Assembly: GCA_963691715.1 (NCBI GenBank)
Contig: OY829281.1
Coordinates: 620,001-684,000, forward strand
DNA length: 64,000 nt
Direction of reading: 5' to 3'
DNA from: HXMU1420-13 sp963691715
GTDB taxonomy: Bacteria; Bacteroidota; Rhodothermia; Balneolales; Balneolaceae
The position numbers were made by a program, and so were the translations under genes. Positions 1 to 8,604 of this stretch are shown here, in pieces. Positions within the stretch are counted from its first letter, which is position 1; each line of letters opens with the position of its first letter. The notes under the pieces are model-generated. The model was not told where the DNA came from and did not search any database. It was given only the letters and a program-made list of their open reading frames with translations.

Positions 1-1055
1 TTATCACAACATATTACTGTCTTGATTCCCTTTTCGGAATTCGATTCTATATCCTTCTTTAAAAGATCAAAATTCCCATGAAAATCTGGTTGGGGTTTAC
101 TTTCGATAGTAATTGATTGGATCTTTTTTGATGTAGCTGAACCCAAATATATCGACGTATTAAAGGTAGCTAACTGTTGGTGGAACTCATTATTTGAAAG
201 AAAAAGTGAATTAGGTTCTAGATTATCTTGCTTAGATTCAGTAAAAGCATCCTCAGCTTTATCAAACCTAGTGTTTAATACTGATTCGATGAGTGGTGCA
301 TCTTTTAAAAGGATCAAGGTATTTTCATCAAAATAGGAGAAAAGACTTTCTTTGTCTAAATCGGGAAGATTTGAGAGATCTGGTATAATCTTTATTTCAT
401 CTAAAAATGAAATTGAACGTTGTGAATTTGCATCAAATTCGCGGATAGAATCAACTTCATCTCCAAATAACTCCAGCCGAATTGGGTATTCTCCCGAAAA
501 CGGAAACACATCGATGATTCCGCCTCGAACGGCAAATTCTCCAGGTTGGTCTACAAAGCGTACCGGTTTATAAGCTTGTTGTACTAATTCGAGACGGAAA
601 TTTTCTGGATCAATTTCATTTCCTCTTTTAATGTGAATGCTAACATCATTAATCTGAGAGGGAGGAGCAACTTTATCGAATAGAGCTTCAGCTGAAGTTA
701 CTACTATTTTTGATTTAGAGGATTGTATTGCTTGAATGGCCTCAGAGCGTTGAACTAACAATGACGAATCAAGAATTTGATCTCTATCGTAAGGTTTATG
801 ATTAGTAGAAGGAAAATAAATGATTTCTTTTTCAGAGATTACTGATAAATCGGCTTTGAAAATTCGAGCTTGTTCATCTGTATCTGTGATAAATAGTTGT
901 GTTCTGAATGTATGTTGTAATTCATGAATGAAAAAAGAATACAGTGATCCTACAACGCCTTTAAGATGTAATTTACCCGAGTTTTCAAGTACTTTTATGG
1001 ATTTTGATAAAAGGGATGTTTTACCAATGGATGACTTAAAATCGGAAATGGACAT
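1..1055 (-). CDS. mfd: Transcription-repair coupling factor Mfd, N-terminal part (runs off window)
   Basis: I read about 351 codons from an ATG at 1055 leftwards with no stop before the window edge. Mfd is the ATP-dependent translocase that removes stalled RNA polymerase and recruits UvrA. The visible part is the UvrB-like N-terminal module: the stretches QPGEFAVRGGIIDVFPF and PIRLELFGDEVDSIREFD are hallmark Mfd/UvrB sequence. The RNA polymerase-interaction and helicase domains lie outside the window. It is transcribed away from the neighbouring batA gene on the same strand, about 77 nt downstream of it. UvrB shares this module, but the early sequence (start followed by a polymerase-like spacer) and the absence of an N-terminal helicase motif favour Mfd. 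Confidence 0.9.
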   Translation of the reverse strand, partial: MSISDFKSSIGKTSLLSKSIKVLENSGKLHLKGVVGSLYSFFIHELQHTFRTQLFITDTDEQARIFKADLSVISEKEIIYFPSTNHKPYDRDQILDSSLLVQRSEAIQAIQSSKSKIVVTSAEALFDKVAPPSQINDVSIHIKRGNEIDPENFRLELVQQAYKPVRFVDQPGEFAVRGGIIDVFPFSGEYPIRLELFGDEVDSIREFDANSQRSISFLDEIKIIPDLSNLPDLDKESLFSYFDENTLILLKDAPLIESVLNTRFDKAEDAFTESKQDNLEPNSLFLSNNEFHQQLATFNTSIYLGSATSKKIQSITIESKPQPDFHGNFDLLKKDIESNSEKGIKTVICCD

Positions 1056-1132
1056 GTATTTTTAATAGCTGGCTTAGCAACTAAGATAGTTACAGCTTTT
1101 ATGAATGTTTATATAATCTAAAACGTGATAAT

Positions 1133-2128
1133 TTATCGATCTGTTAGTTTTCTTAACCATATTTTTTCAGATAAAAATCCAATACTTAGGAGTGTAAATG
1201 CATATCCTAAATAGGTTGGATATTTATCTTCATAATCGGTATAAATTATTTCTTCTACTTTTGATTGTTCTAGAAGATCGATTTCATCATAAATGCTTGC
1301 TAATTCATCGGAACTTGTTGCTCGATAGTATCTTCCACCTGTTAACTCAGCTACTGAAGTTAGCATCTCTTCATCGATATTGACAGGTATATTTTGATAT
1401 CTACGACCAAATATAGGGTCTTGAACCGGATAAGGAGCAGTTCCTCGTGTTCCTGCGCCGATGGTGTATATTTTAACTCCATAGGTGAGGGCTAAATCAG
1501 CAGCAGTAACTGGATCAATCTCCCCAGCATTATTTTGACCATCGGTTAAAAGTATAATTACTTTACTTTTAGTTTTACTGTCTTTTAGCCTATTTATAGC
1601 GGTAGCAATTCCCATTCCTATTGCCGTTCCATCTTCAATAACACCCATCGATACCTCATCAACTAATTGTTTTAAGAGGCGATAATCAAGAGTAGGAGGA
1701 CAAACTGTAAATGATTTCATAGCAAACGTTACCAACCCTATACGATCAGATATTCGTTTATCTACAAATTCTTTTGCTACCTCTCTTGCTGCCTCAAAAC
1801 GATTGGGTTTTAAATCTTCTGCTTTCATACTGGAACTCATATCCAGTACCATTACAATGTCAATCCCTTCTGCATTACGTTCAATGGTGGTTAATTTATT
1901 TTGTGGTCGTGCAAGAGCGATGATTAAAAAAATGATTCCTGAAATAAGAAATACTTTATTTAACCAATGCAGATGTGATCTCCAATTACCGTCGAGACCG
2001 ATAAAAAATTGTACTGATGAAAACTTAAGTGCGGCATGTTTTTTTGTAAAATGCCGATATACATAGAACCCAATTAATATTGGTATTAAAACTAATGCGA
2101 ATAACCATTCAGGATTTGCTAATTCCAT
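1133..2128 (-). CDS. batA: BatA-like von Willebrand factor A domain membrane protein
   Basis: A 331-residue protein with membrane segments near residues 8-25 and 57-73 and a third near the C-terminus. A VWA domain lies between them, with the MIDAS motif D96-M-S-S-S100 (VMVLDMSSSM). This is the layout of BatA/BatB proteins of the Bacteroides aerotolerance operon, whose exact role (envelope stress or oxidative tolerance) is not firmly established. Its upstream neighbour (2131-3144) is 2 nt away on the same strand and must be cotranscribed. A DUF58 gene lies further upstream, as is usual for this operon, but a convergent M23 gene is inserted between them. No batB, batC or batD follows; mfd comes next. 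Confidence 0.85.
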   Translation of the reverse strand: MELANPEWLFALVLIPILIGFYVYRHFTKKHAALKFSSVQFFIGLDGNWRSHLHWLNKVFLISGIIFLIIALARPQNKLTTIERNAEGIDIVMVLDMSSSMKAEDLKPNRFEAAREVAKEFVDKRISDRIGLVTFAMKSFTVCPPTLDYRLLKQLVDEVSMGVIEDGTAIGMGIATAINRLKDSKTKSKVIILLTDGQNNAGEIDPVTAADLALTYGVKIYTIGAGTRGTAPYPVQDPIFGRRYQNIPVNIDEEMLTSVAELTGGRYYRATSSDELASIYDEIDLLEQSKVEEIIYTDYEDKYPTYLGYAFTLLSIGFLSEKIWLRKLTDR

Positions 2129-2130
2129 TT

Positions 2131-3144
2131 TTACTCTCCTTTAGTAGTATCTTCATCATTATTCAAATCAGCTGTATTAGCATGAAGCCATGTGTTGTCG
2201 TGGTCAATTTTTTTCCTAGCAATTCTTGAAGCATCGATTAATTTAGCTCGTTCAATAAAATCTTGAGCATCAGAATGAGTATCCCATGCACCTTCCAAAC
2301 TTGGTTCAAATTTCGCAAACTTTACCATGTCGGATCTATTCAAAATTGATCTTGTTCTTTGTGTCATCTCATTATCAACACCAAAAGCATCAAGATAGCG
2401 AAGGACTTCACGAGTAGTAGATTCTAACGCAGGAATTTGATATAACTCCTCATAATATTCACGGATAGAGTCACTAATAGTACTGTAAAAGTATTTATAA
2501 TCCTTAGTTTGGGCAAGGTTATATTCTGTTTTTAATGCAATTAGCGTTTTTTCAAGATGTTCTAGAGGATTTATAAAAGGTACTTCCTGGATCTTAATTG
2601 GAATTTCCTGTACAATCTCTTTTTTTCTGAAAGTTAGATAGGCCCAAATACCAGCACCTACAATTATTAGTATTAATAACACTAGTCCCCAAGGGAAAGA
2701 ACTAAACTCTAGAATGGGTTTAATGGGATTTAGTTCCGCATCATCATTAGGCAACACAGAGCGGTACGTAAGTTGTAATGAATTGCTGTAGAGGAATGAA
2801 GTATCATTCTGAGAGACCAATGCAATTGGAAATGAGGGGATAAATACATCTTGATTCGAAAAAAATTGAACTTTATAACTTAAACTATCTGAGAAATCAG
2901 TGAGTGTAAATTGTTCAACATTGAGTAGAGATAGCTCGTTTGGGAAAAAAGATGAATCGGGAAATAAAATTTCATCGATTTCTTCATTCAATTGTACTTT
3001 TACGTTTAAATGGATGATATCACCAACAGATATAGAATCCTTATCACTAGTTAAAATAACAGTTTGAGCATTAACATTTTGGAAATTGAAAAAGCCTACA
3101 ATTCCAATAAAAAAGAAAAAAAACGGTAAATTTTTAATAAGCAT
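2131..3144 (-). CDS. BatD/DUF4381-like exported membrane protein of the Bat cluster
   Basis: A 337-residue protein. It starts with a signal peptide (MLIKNLPFFFFFIGIVGFF, cleavage near VNAQ). A beta-rich extracytoplasmic region to about residue 145 resembles a BatD N-terminal segment (TSDKDSISVGDIIHLNVKV). A transmembrane helix at about 150-170 (WGLVLLILIIVGAGIWAYL) is followed by a cytoplasmic, helix-rich tail. This is the usual form of the protein encoded between DUF58 and BatA in Bacteroidota. The gene is 2 nt upstream of batA. I recognise the family by position and architecture rather than by a catalytic motif; no enzymatic function is evident. Confidence 0.6.
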   Translation of the reverse strand: MLIKNLPFFFFFIGIVGFFNFQNVNAQTVILTSDKDSISVGDIIHLNVKVQLNEEIDEILFPDSSFFPNELSLLNVEQFTLTDFSDSLSYKVQFFSNQDVFIPSFPIALVSQNDTSFLYSNSLQLTYRSVLPNDDAELNPIKPILEFSSFPWGLVLLILIIVGAGIWAYLTFRKKEIVQEIPIKIQEVPFINPLEHLEKTLIALKTEYNLAQTKDYKYFYSTISDSIREYYEELYQIPALESTTREVLRYLDAFGVDNEMTQRTRSILNRSDMVKFAKFEPSLEGAWDTHSDAQDFIERAKLIDASRIARKKIDHDNTWLHANTADLNNDEDTTKGE

Positions 3145-3294
3145 AAAGATTCAACAATGTACGATAGTAAAATAGCAGTATCGATCTTATAAATGTATTC
3201 AAAGTACATTGAATTTTGTAAAAATCATGTAATATGAAAAACTTGGAGAATTTTGTAAGTTTAGAGCTTTGTTACAATAATTCTTAATGCGATT

Positions 3295-4557
3295 TTGAAA
3301 TTTTATAAGCACTTAATATTACTAGCTATAGTATTTTCAAACTGTTCCTTATTTGAGTCCTCGGGTATTGTCATTGAGCAAGAACCTGTAGTTACATTGT
3401 CAAATTTTGTTGAAATCAAGGAGGATCAAAGTATTGATGAATATGGACTACATGCGTACCTACTTACATCTACAGGTTCAGTGAAGAAAAATGAAAGTAT
3501 TTATACAATTTTAAATTCTTTTGATGTTGAAGCAGGTGTTATACAGCAATTAGATGTAGCGTCGCGTGGTTTATTCGAAAGTAAATCAATAAAACCTGGT
3601 CAAAAATATTTGGTTTATAAAAATCCAAATACTCAGAACATAAATCGATTCATTTTGCATCTAAATCTTGTTGATTATATCGTTTATGATTGGTCTAATG
3701 ATGTTAATGTTTTCAAAGGGGCAAAAGAAATAGAGAAAGTACAAGTTGTTACAGACGGAGTTATTATCTCATCATTATACGAAGCGTTATTAGTAAATGG
3801 TGATAATCCAATTTTAGGTAATAAACTAAGCGATATCTTTGGATGGCAGGTGGATTTCTTCAACCTACAACCTAATGATAGTTACTCTCTTATATACGAG
3901 CAACAATATGTTGAAGGGGAACCGTTTGGAATTGGAGAAATTATTGCGGCTAATTTCTCACATAATGGAACCGATTATGACGCATATTATTTTGAAACCC
4001 ATGAAAGATCAGGATATTTTAATCAGTTTGGGGAGAGTATTCAAAAGGCGTTACTCAAAGCACCGTTTAAATATTCTCAGAGAATTAGTTCTGGATACTC
4101 CCATTCAAGGTTCCATCCAGTGTTGAAAAAGAGAATGCCTCACTATGGGATAGATTATGCCGCACCACTTGGAACACCAGTAATTTCTGTTGGCGATGGG
4201 GTGGTTATTGAAGCTAGATATAGAGGAGCGAATGGAAATATTGTAAAAATTAAACACAATTCAACTTATACCACTGCTTATTTGCATTTAAATGGATTTG
4301 CTCAAGGGATAAGACCAGGAACCAAAGTAAAGCAAGGACAAACCATCGGTTATGTTGGTCGTACAGGAAGAGTCACTGGCGTACATTTAGACTACAGGAT
4401 TTATAAAAACAATCAACCTGTAAATCCACTAAATATTGAGATTCCATCATCAGATGCTCTAAAAGATGAAGACTTAGCTTCGTTTAAATTGTACATAGAA
4501 AGGTACAAGCATTTAATGCGCCATTCTAACGATGAAATGCTTGCTCAATATTTTTAA
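3295..4557 (+). CDS. M23 family (LytM-type) metallopeptidase, lipoprotein-like N-terminus
   Basis: A 420-residue protein with an N-terminal hydrophobic segment ending in a lipobox-like cysteine (IVFSNCSLF). Residues about 40-260 form a spacer with OapA/LysM-like features (TILNSFDVEAGVIQQL). The C-terminal M23 domain carries the zinc site: H283-Y-G-I-D287, then AYLHLNG and VHLDYRIY. Such enzymes cleave peptidoglycan cross-bridges, or regulate amidases when degenerate; here the ligands look intact, so an active endopeptidase is likely. The gene is on the opposite strand from the Bat cluster. Its stop overlaps the DUF58 stop by 4 nt (convergent pair), so it appears to have been inserted within that cluster. 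Confidence 0.85.
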   Translation: MKFYKHLILLAIVFSNCSLFESSGIVIEQEPVVTLSNFVEIKEDQSIDEYGLHAYLLTSTGSVKKNESIYTILNSFDVEAGVIQQLDVASRGLFESKSIKPGQKYLVYKNPNTQNINRFILHLNLVDYIVYDWSNDVNVFKGAKEIEKVQVVTDGVIISSLYEALLVNGDNPILGNKLSDIFGWQVDFFNLQPNDSYSLIYEQQYVEGEPFGIGEIIAANFSHNGTDYDAYYFETHERSGYFNQFGESIQKALLKAPFKYSQRISSGYSHSRFHPVLKKRMPHYGIDYAAPLGTPVISVGDGVVIEARYRGANGNIVKIKHNSTYTTAYLHLNGFAQGIRPGTKVKQGQTIGYVGRTGRVTGVHLDYRIYKNNQPVNPLNIEIPSSDALKDEDLASFKLYIERYKHLMRHSNDEMLAQYF

Positions 4558-5429
4558 TAACGATTAAGTCTTCGTTTGAAGAAATTAATTAAAGGCCTCA
4601 CATATGATTGATTGGTAGTTACATTAACAGAATCCACTTTCATTTTAAGTAAGGAGTCTTCTAATCTTTTTTTATGTAATAGCCTTCTTTTTTTATAAGC
4701 ATTTCTAACTTTTGCGTTAGAAGTATCAATCAAAATCTCTGTATTAGTTTCAGCATCACGGAAAGGAACAATGCCAATTTCAGGTATTTCATCTTCAAAA
4801 GGGTCGTGTATTACAATACTAACTAGATCATGTTTTTGATTGGTGATTTTTAATTGTTTTTCAAAATCTGAATCCTGAAAATCTGATGCTAATACAACTA
4901 TGGCTCGACGATCGAGCAGTCTATTCACATAGCTTAATGCATCAGCGATACGTGTACCCGAACCGGTAGGTTGAGTGGTATATAATTCCTTTATAAGTCT
5001 TAGTACATGAATTCTACCTTTTTTTGGGGGAACTACTTTTTCAATTTGGTCTGAAAACAGTACTAAACCAACTTTATCGCCATTATTTATTGCACTGAAT
5101 GCAAGCACAGCACTAATTTCAATGGCAATATCCATTTTTCTTTGAACATTACTTCCAAAAATACCACTTGCAGAGATATCCACACAAAGCATTAATGTTT
5201 GTTCTCTTTCTTCTTCAAATATTTTTATAAAAGGATCTCCTGTTCGTGCAGTAACATTCCAATCAATTTGGCGGATATCATCCCCATAATTATAGGCTCT
5301 AACTTCAGAAAACGCCATTCCTCTTCCCTTAAAAGCGGATTGATATTCCCCGCCAAACAAGGTGTTTACCAGTCCCTTTGTTTGAATTTCTAGTTTTTTA
5401 ATTTTTTTTAAGACTTCTTTGGATATCAT
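4554..5429 (-). CDS. DUF58 domain-containing protein (Bat-cluster, VWA-like fold)
   Basis: A 291-residue protein. The block FKGRGMAFSEVRAYNYGDD followed by IRQIDWNVTARTGDPFIKIF is the DUF58 signature, and LMLCVDISASG supplies a MIDAS-like DxSxS site. DUF58 proteins accompany MoxR AAA+ ATPases and BatA/BatB; they are thought to act as adaptors, with function not settled. No moxR gene is visible upstream; the next gene (recO) is divergent. The 3' end overlaps the convergent M23 gene. No membrane segment is obvious, consistent with a cytoplasmic protein. Confidence 0.85.
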   Translation of the reverse strand: MISKEVLKKIKKLEIQTKGLVNTLFGGEYQSAFKGRGMAFSEVRAYNYGDDIRQIDWNVTARTGDPFIKIFEEEREQTLMLCVDISASGIFGSNVQRKMDIAIEISAVLAFSAINNGDKVGLVLFSDQIEKVVPPKKGRIHVLRLIKELYTTQPTGSGTRIADALSYVNRLLDRRAIVVLASDFQDSDFEKQLKITNQKHDLVSIVIHDPFEDEIPEIGIVPFRDAETNTEILIDTSNAKVRNAYKKRRLLHKKRLEDSLLKMKVDSVNVTTNQSYVRPLINFFKRRLNRY

Positions 5430-5596
5430 GAAATGATGATTAGAATTACACTATCAAAAGAAAGTAAAATCAAAATAATTATTTTTATGATTTGTAACCT
5501 CAATTATTTACTTCTCAATAATTCTTATGTGTAAAGAAGAGATCAAATAATACTTTTAATGTTTTGATTTTGTAGTAGAGCCATTTAAGTTAAACT

Positions 5597-6337
5597 ATGA
5601 TTACGCATACCTCTGCCATAATTTTAAGAAGTGTAGATTATCAGGAATCGAGTAAAATTATAACCGTTCTTTCTAAGGTACATGGCAAAATAGCTTTGAT
5701 TGCCAGAGGCGTTAAAAAACCAAAAAGTAAACTGTCAGGGGTTATTGAAATTGGTCACATTCTTGACGTTGTTTATTATTACAAGACAAATAGAGCTGTA
5801 CAAAGTTTAACGGAAGCCTCTATTAAATTCAGTAGCATCACTTTTCGACAAGATATTGAAAGGGCATCGATTTTATTTGCTACCCTTGAGCTGATTGATC
5901 AACTTGTTCATGAGCAAGAAGAAAATGAACCCGTATTCAAATTTCTTTTCACATTCATCGAATGGCTGTCAACCTATCAAAGCATTAATCCGTCTATATT
6001 TTGTTACGTACAACTAAGATGTGCAGAATTAATTGGATTTAATCTCGCTATCGAGATAGACGATACAAAAAATGGTGGTTTCTTTGATATAACGCACGGG
6101 ATAATCACAAAAAGTGTACAGTCGGAACTTTCGTATAAATTAACAGCTTTACAAACTGAATTTCTTAGTCAAGTTCTGAAGTCAAAAAATAGTAGAGTAT
6201 TCAACCTGGGAATGCCTTTCCCTGAAATAAAACAATTAATTCATCATATGGATGTTTATTTTAAATATCACATCGAAGGGTATAAAGATAGAACATCTGA
6301 TTCCATATTTGATCAGATGTTAAAGGATTATAAATGA
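5597..6337 (+). CDS. recO: DNA repair protein RecO
   Basis: A 246-residue protein of typical RecO length. The N-terminal OB-fold begins with ILRSVDYQESSKIITVLS and continues KVHGKIALIARGVKKPKSKL, the most recognisable RecO sequence; the rest is the helical C-terminal domain. RecO works with RecR to load RecA on SSB-coated single-stranded DNA in recombinational gap repair. The cysteine zinc cluster of some RecO proteins is not evident. The gene overlaps the following htrA start by 4 nt (ATGA), implying translational coupling. Confidence 0.92.
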   Translation: MITHTSAIILRSVDYQESSKIITVLSKVHGKIALIARGVKKPKSKLSGVIEIGHILDVVYYYKTNRAVQSLTEASIKFSSITFRQDIERASILFATLELIDQLVHEQEENEPVFKFLFTFIEWLSTYQSINPSIFCYVQLRCAELIGFNLAIEIDDTKNGGFFDITHGIITKSVQSELSYKLTALQTEFLSQVLKSKNSRVFNLGMPFPEIKQLIHHMDVYFKYHIEGYKDRTSDSIFDQMLKDYK

Positions 6338-7857
6338 AACAAAGAGAATTATATTTAACGGCTTTTTTATTGGTGCTTGTAGGTATCGCTATAGGCACGA
6401 TAATAGCACTTTACAGTTTACATCAGAATTCGCCACCATTAAGCGAGGTAGTGATTACTGAAGTAAAAAGAACTGACACTCCATTTTACGAGGATGTTGA
6501 CTTAGCAGAATTTGATGCAAGATTTGTTTTTAAACAAATTGCTGAAGATGTAATACCTACCGTAGTATATATTGAAACGATTATCCCATTGGATACACCT
6601 AATGACGAAAATCATGACTTTAGTGATGAAATTTGGGATCGGTTAGTTCCACAACGAGCAAGAACTGTTGGTTCTGGGGTGCTGATTACGAATGATGGTT
6701 ACATACTAACCAATAACCATGTTATAGAAGGAGCTGTAAAAAATGGGTTGAATGTAATATTGAACGACAAGCGAGAATTTCCTGCACAACTTGTTGGACA
6801 AGATCCAAGTACCGATCTAGCAGTTATTAAGATCAATGCAGTTAATCTGCCTACCTCCATTGTAGGTAATTCAGATAGGGTTGATGTAGGGGAATGGGTA
6901 TTAGCGATTGGCAATCCCTTTAGACTCAGATCTACAGTTACAGCTGGAATTGTTAGTGCATTAAGTCGCGATGTTCAAATAATAAATGATAGACTCAGAA
7001 TTGAAAGCTTTATTCAAACGGATGCAGCTATCAATAAGGGGAACAGCGGGGGCGCTTTAGTTAATACAGCGGGAGAGCTCATTGGAATTAATACCGCTAT
7101 TGCATCTCAAAGTGGGTCTTACCAGGGATACGGATTTGCAGTGCCAAGTAATCTTGCTTTAAAAGTTGCAACAGATATTATTCAATACGGAAAAGTTAAA
7201 AGGGCATTATTAGGGGTGAGTATAGCTGCTGTAGATTATAAAAGAGCTCAAGAAATTGGAATGGATAACATTCGGGGGGTTGAAATTTTAGGCGTCAATG
7301 AGCGTGGTGCGGCCGATATCTCAGGAATTAAAAAAGGGGATATCATATTAAGTGTTAATGGGCAACCGGTAAATGAGTCGAATGAATTACAAGAAAAAGT
7401 TGCAGTAATGCGACCTGGTGATTTCATTGATTTGTTAATCTGGCGGAATGGAAATGAGATTCAAAAATCAGTAGAACTCATGATGCTTGAACCACAACCC
7501 CTAGAAGAACTAGTATTCAAGGAAGAACCGATTTTACGAGATTCTGAGCATGAAGATAATAATTTTGGAGTCGATTTTTACGAGTCTGATTTTGGCTTCA
7601 GAATTATGGCGCTAGTAAAGCCCGAAAATAGCCAATCGTATGATCTATTAATTTCTCATGTTTATAAATATTCAGAGGCATGGAATAGGGGCTTACGAGA
7701 AGGTCAAAAAATTTTATCTATCGATGAAGAAATAGTTGAAGATATCAAAACTTTAAAAGACCTTATATCAAAACAAATAACAGAAAGCGGTTCGGTAGTA
7801 CTTAAAATTGAGAATGAAGAACAAGCAATTGGGTATGTCGAATTAGAACGTAAATAA
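6334..7857 (+). CDS. Trypsin-like serine protease with PDZ domains, HtrA/DegP family
   Basis: A 507-residue protein with an N-terminal membrane anchor (LTAFLLVLVGIAIGTIIAL). The chymotrypsin-fold protease domain carries the triad H129 (TNNHVIEGA), D161 (STDLAVIKI) and S238 (GNSGGAL). A PDZ domain follows at about 285-380 (GVEILGVNERGAADISGI) and a second PDZ-like segment lies near the C-terminus. HtrA proteases act in the periplasm as quality-control enzymes for misfolded envelope proteins. The gene sits between recO (4-nt overlap) and a lipoprotein gene that starts on the base after its stop, so the three form one transcription unit. Confidence 0.9.
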   Translation: MKQRELYLTAFLLVLVGIAIGTIIALYSLHQNSPPLSEVVITEVKRTDTPFYEDVDLAEFDARFVFKQIAEDVIPTVVYIETIIPLDTPNDENHDFSDEIWDRLVPQRARTVGSGVLITNDGYILTNNHVIEGAVKNGLNVILNDKREFPAQLVGQDPSTDLAVIKINAVNLPTSIVGNSDRVDVGEWVLAIGNPFRLRSTVTAGIVSALSRDVQIINDRLRIESFIQTDAAINKGNSGGALVNTAGELIGINTAIASQSGSYQGYGFAVPSNLALKVATDIIQYGKVKRALLGVSIAAVDYKRAQEIGMDNIRGVEILGVNERGAADISGIKKGDIILSVNGQPVNESNELQEKVAVMRPGDFIDLLIWRNGNEIQKSVELMMLEPQPLEELVFKEEPILRDSEHEDNNFGVDFYESDFGFRIMALVKPENSQSYDLLISHVYKYSEAWNRGLREGQKILSIDEEIVEDIKTLKDLISKQITESGSVVLKIENEEQAIGYVELERK

Positions 7858-8391
7858 ATGAACAAAACAACAAGTCTACTTACTTTTCTCACAGTATTAT
7901 TTTTTTATTCATGCTCAAGTACTGGAGGTATGAACACAACATCAGGCTCAACCAATCAAATATTTCCTTCTTGGTATTCGACTACTGGTTTTCAAGCAGA
8001 TTCGTCTAATTTTTATGGATTTGGACTATCTATTGCTTCTGATTCTACCCTTGCAATAGAAAGAGCAACTGGCGATGCTTACAAAAATTTAGATTTAGCC
8101 ATTGGTGATTTAATTGAAAATATAAGAACCCAACAATTTAAGGATGGAAGCTCGACCACAGGCGAAACCAATTTTATTCTTATACTACGAAATTCAAATT
8201 TTCAGGCAGTTAAAAATGCTAGATACTTGGATTCAAGGGTTACTAATAAAGAGGGTACATTTCGAGCATTTGTAAAAATTAGCATTCCAAAAAGTGATTT
8301 TGTAAAACATCTAGAGGATGGATTTACGGGAAATGCAACCTACTGGAAAGCTTTTTCGGATAATCTTTCTTTCAGTTCAACCTTTGAGTAG
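7858..8391 (+). CDS. LPP20-like lipoprotein
   Basis: A 177-residue protein with a lipoprotein signal (LTFLTVLFFYSCSS, cysteine at about 20). It then resembles the LPP20/LpoB-like fold: WYSTTGFQADSSNFYGFGLS, then SIASDSTLAIERATGDAYKN. The motif of a short tryptophan-containing opening, then G-x-G, then a helix with repeated alanines is shared by LPP20 proteins, whose function is unknown in this lineage. The start codon follows the htrA stop directly (TAAATG), so translation is probably coupled. Confidence 0.65.
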   Translation: MNKTTSLLTFLTVLFFYSCSSTGGMNTTSGSTNQIFPSWYSTTGFQADSSNFYGFGLSIASDSTLAIERATGDAYKNLDLAIGDLIENIRTQQFKDGSSTTGETNFILILRNSNFQAVKNARYLDSRVTNKEGTFRAFVKISIPKSDFVKHLEDGFTGNATYWKAFSDNLSFSSTFE

Positions 8392-8463
8392 ACACAGAAT
8401 AATATTAAATTATTAAATATCATTGTTTAAAATCCGCTTTTTATAATAATCATAGCTGGTATA

Positions 8464-8490
8464 GATAAATTTTTAAAAAAAATATTTATC
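8464..8490 (+). terminator. Possible A+T-rich terminator after recO-htrA-lipoprotein unit
   Basis: Arms GATAAAT (8464-8470) and ATTTATC (8484-8490) can pair, with further A/T pairing inside, and a T-rich run follows about 15 nt later. The stem is weak because it is nearly all A and T. It lies between the lipoprotein stop and the S8 protease start, where a terminator is expected. Confidence 0.35.
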
Positions 8491-8604
8491 GGGTGCTTTT
8501 CTCTTTTTTTTTCAGTTAATTAAGTTAAGGATGCTATTTTTATATCGGGGATAAGGTATACATATAGCATATATACAATAAAACTAAAGTTTACCAGAGG
8601 TTCT

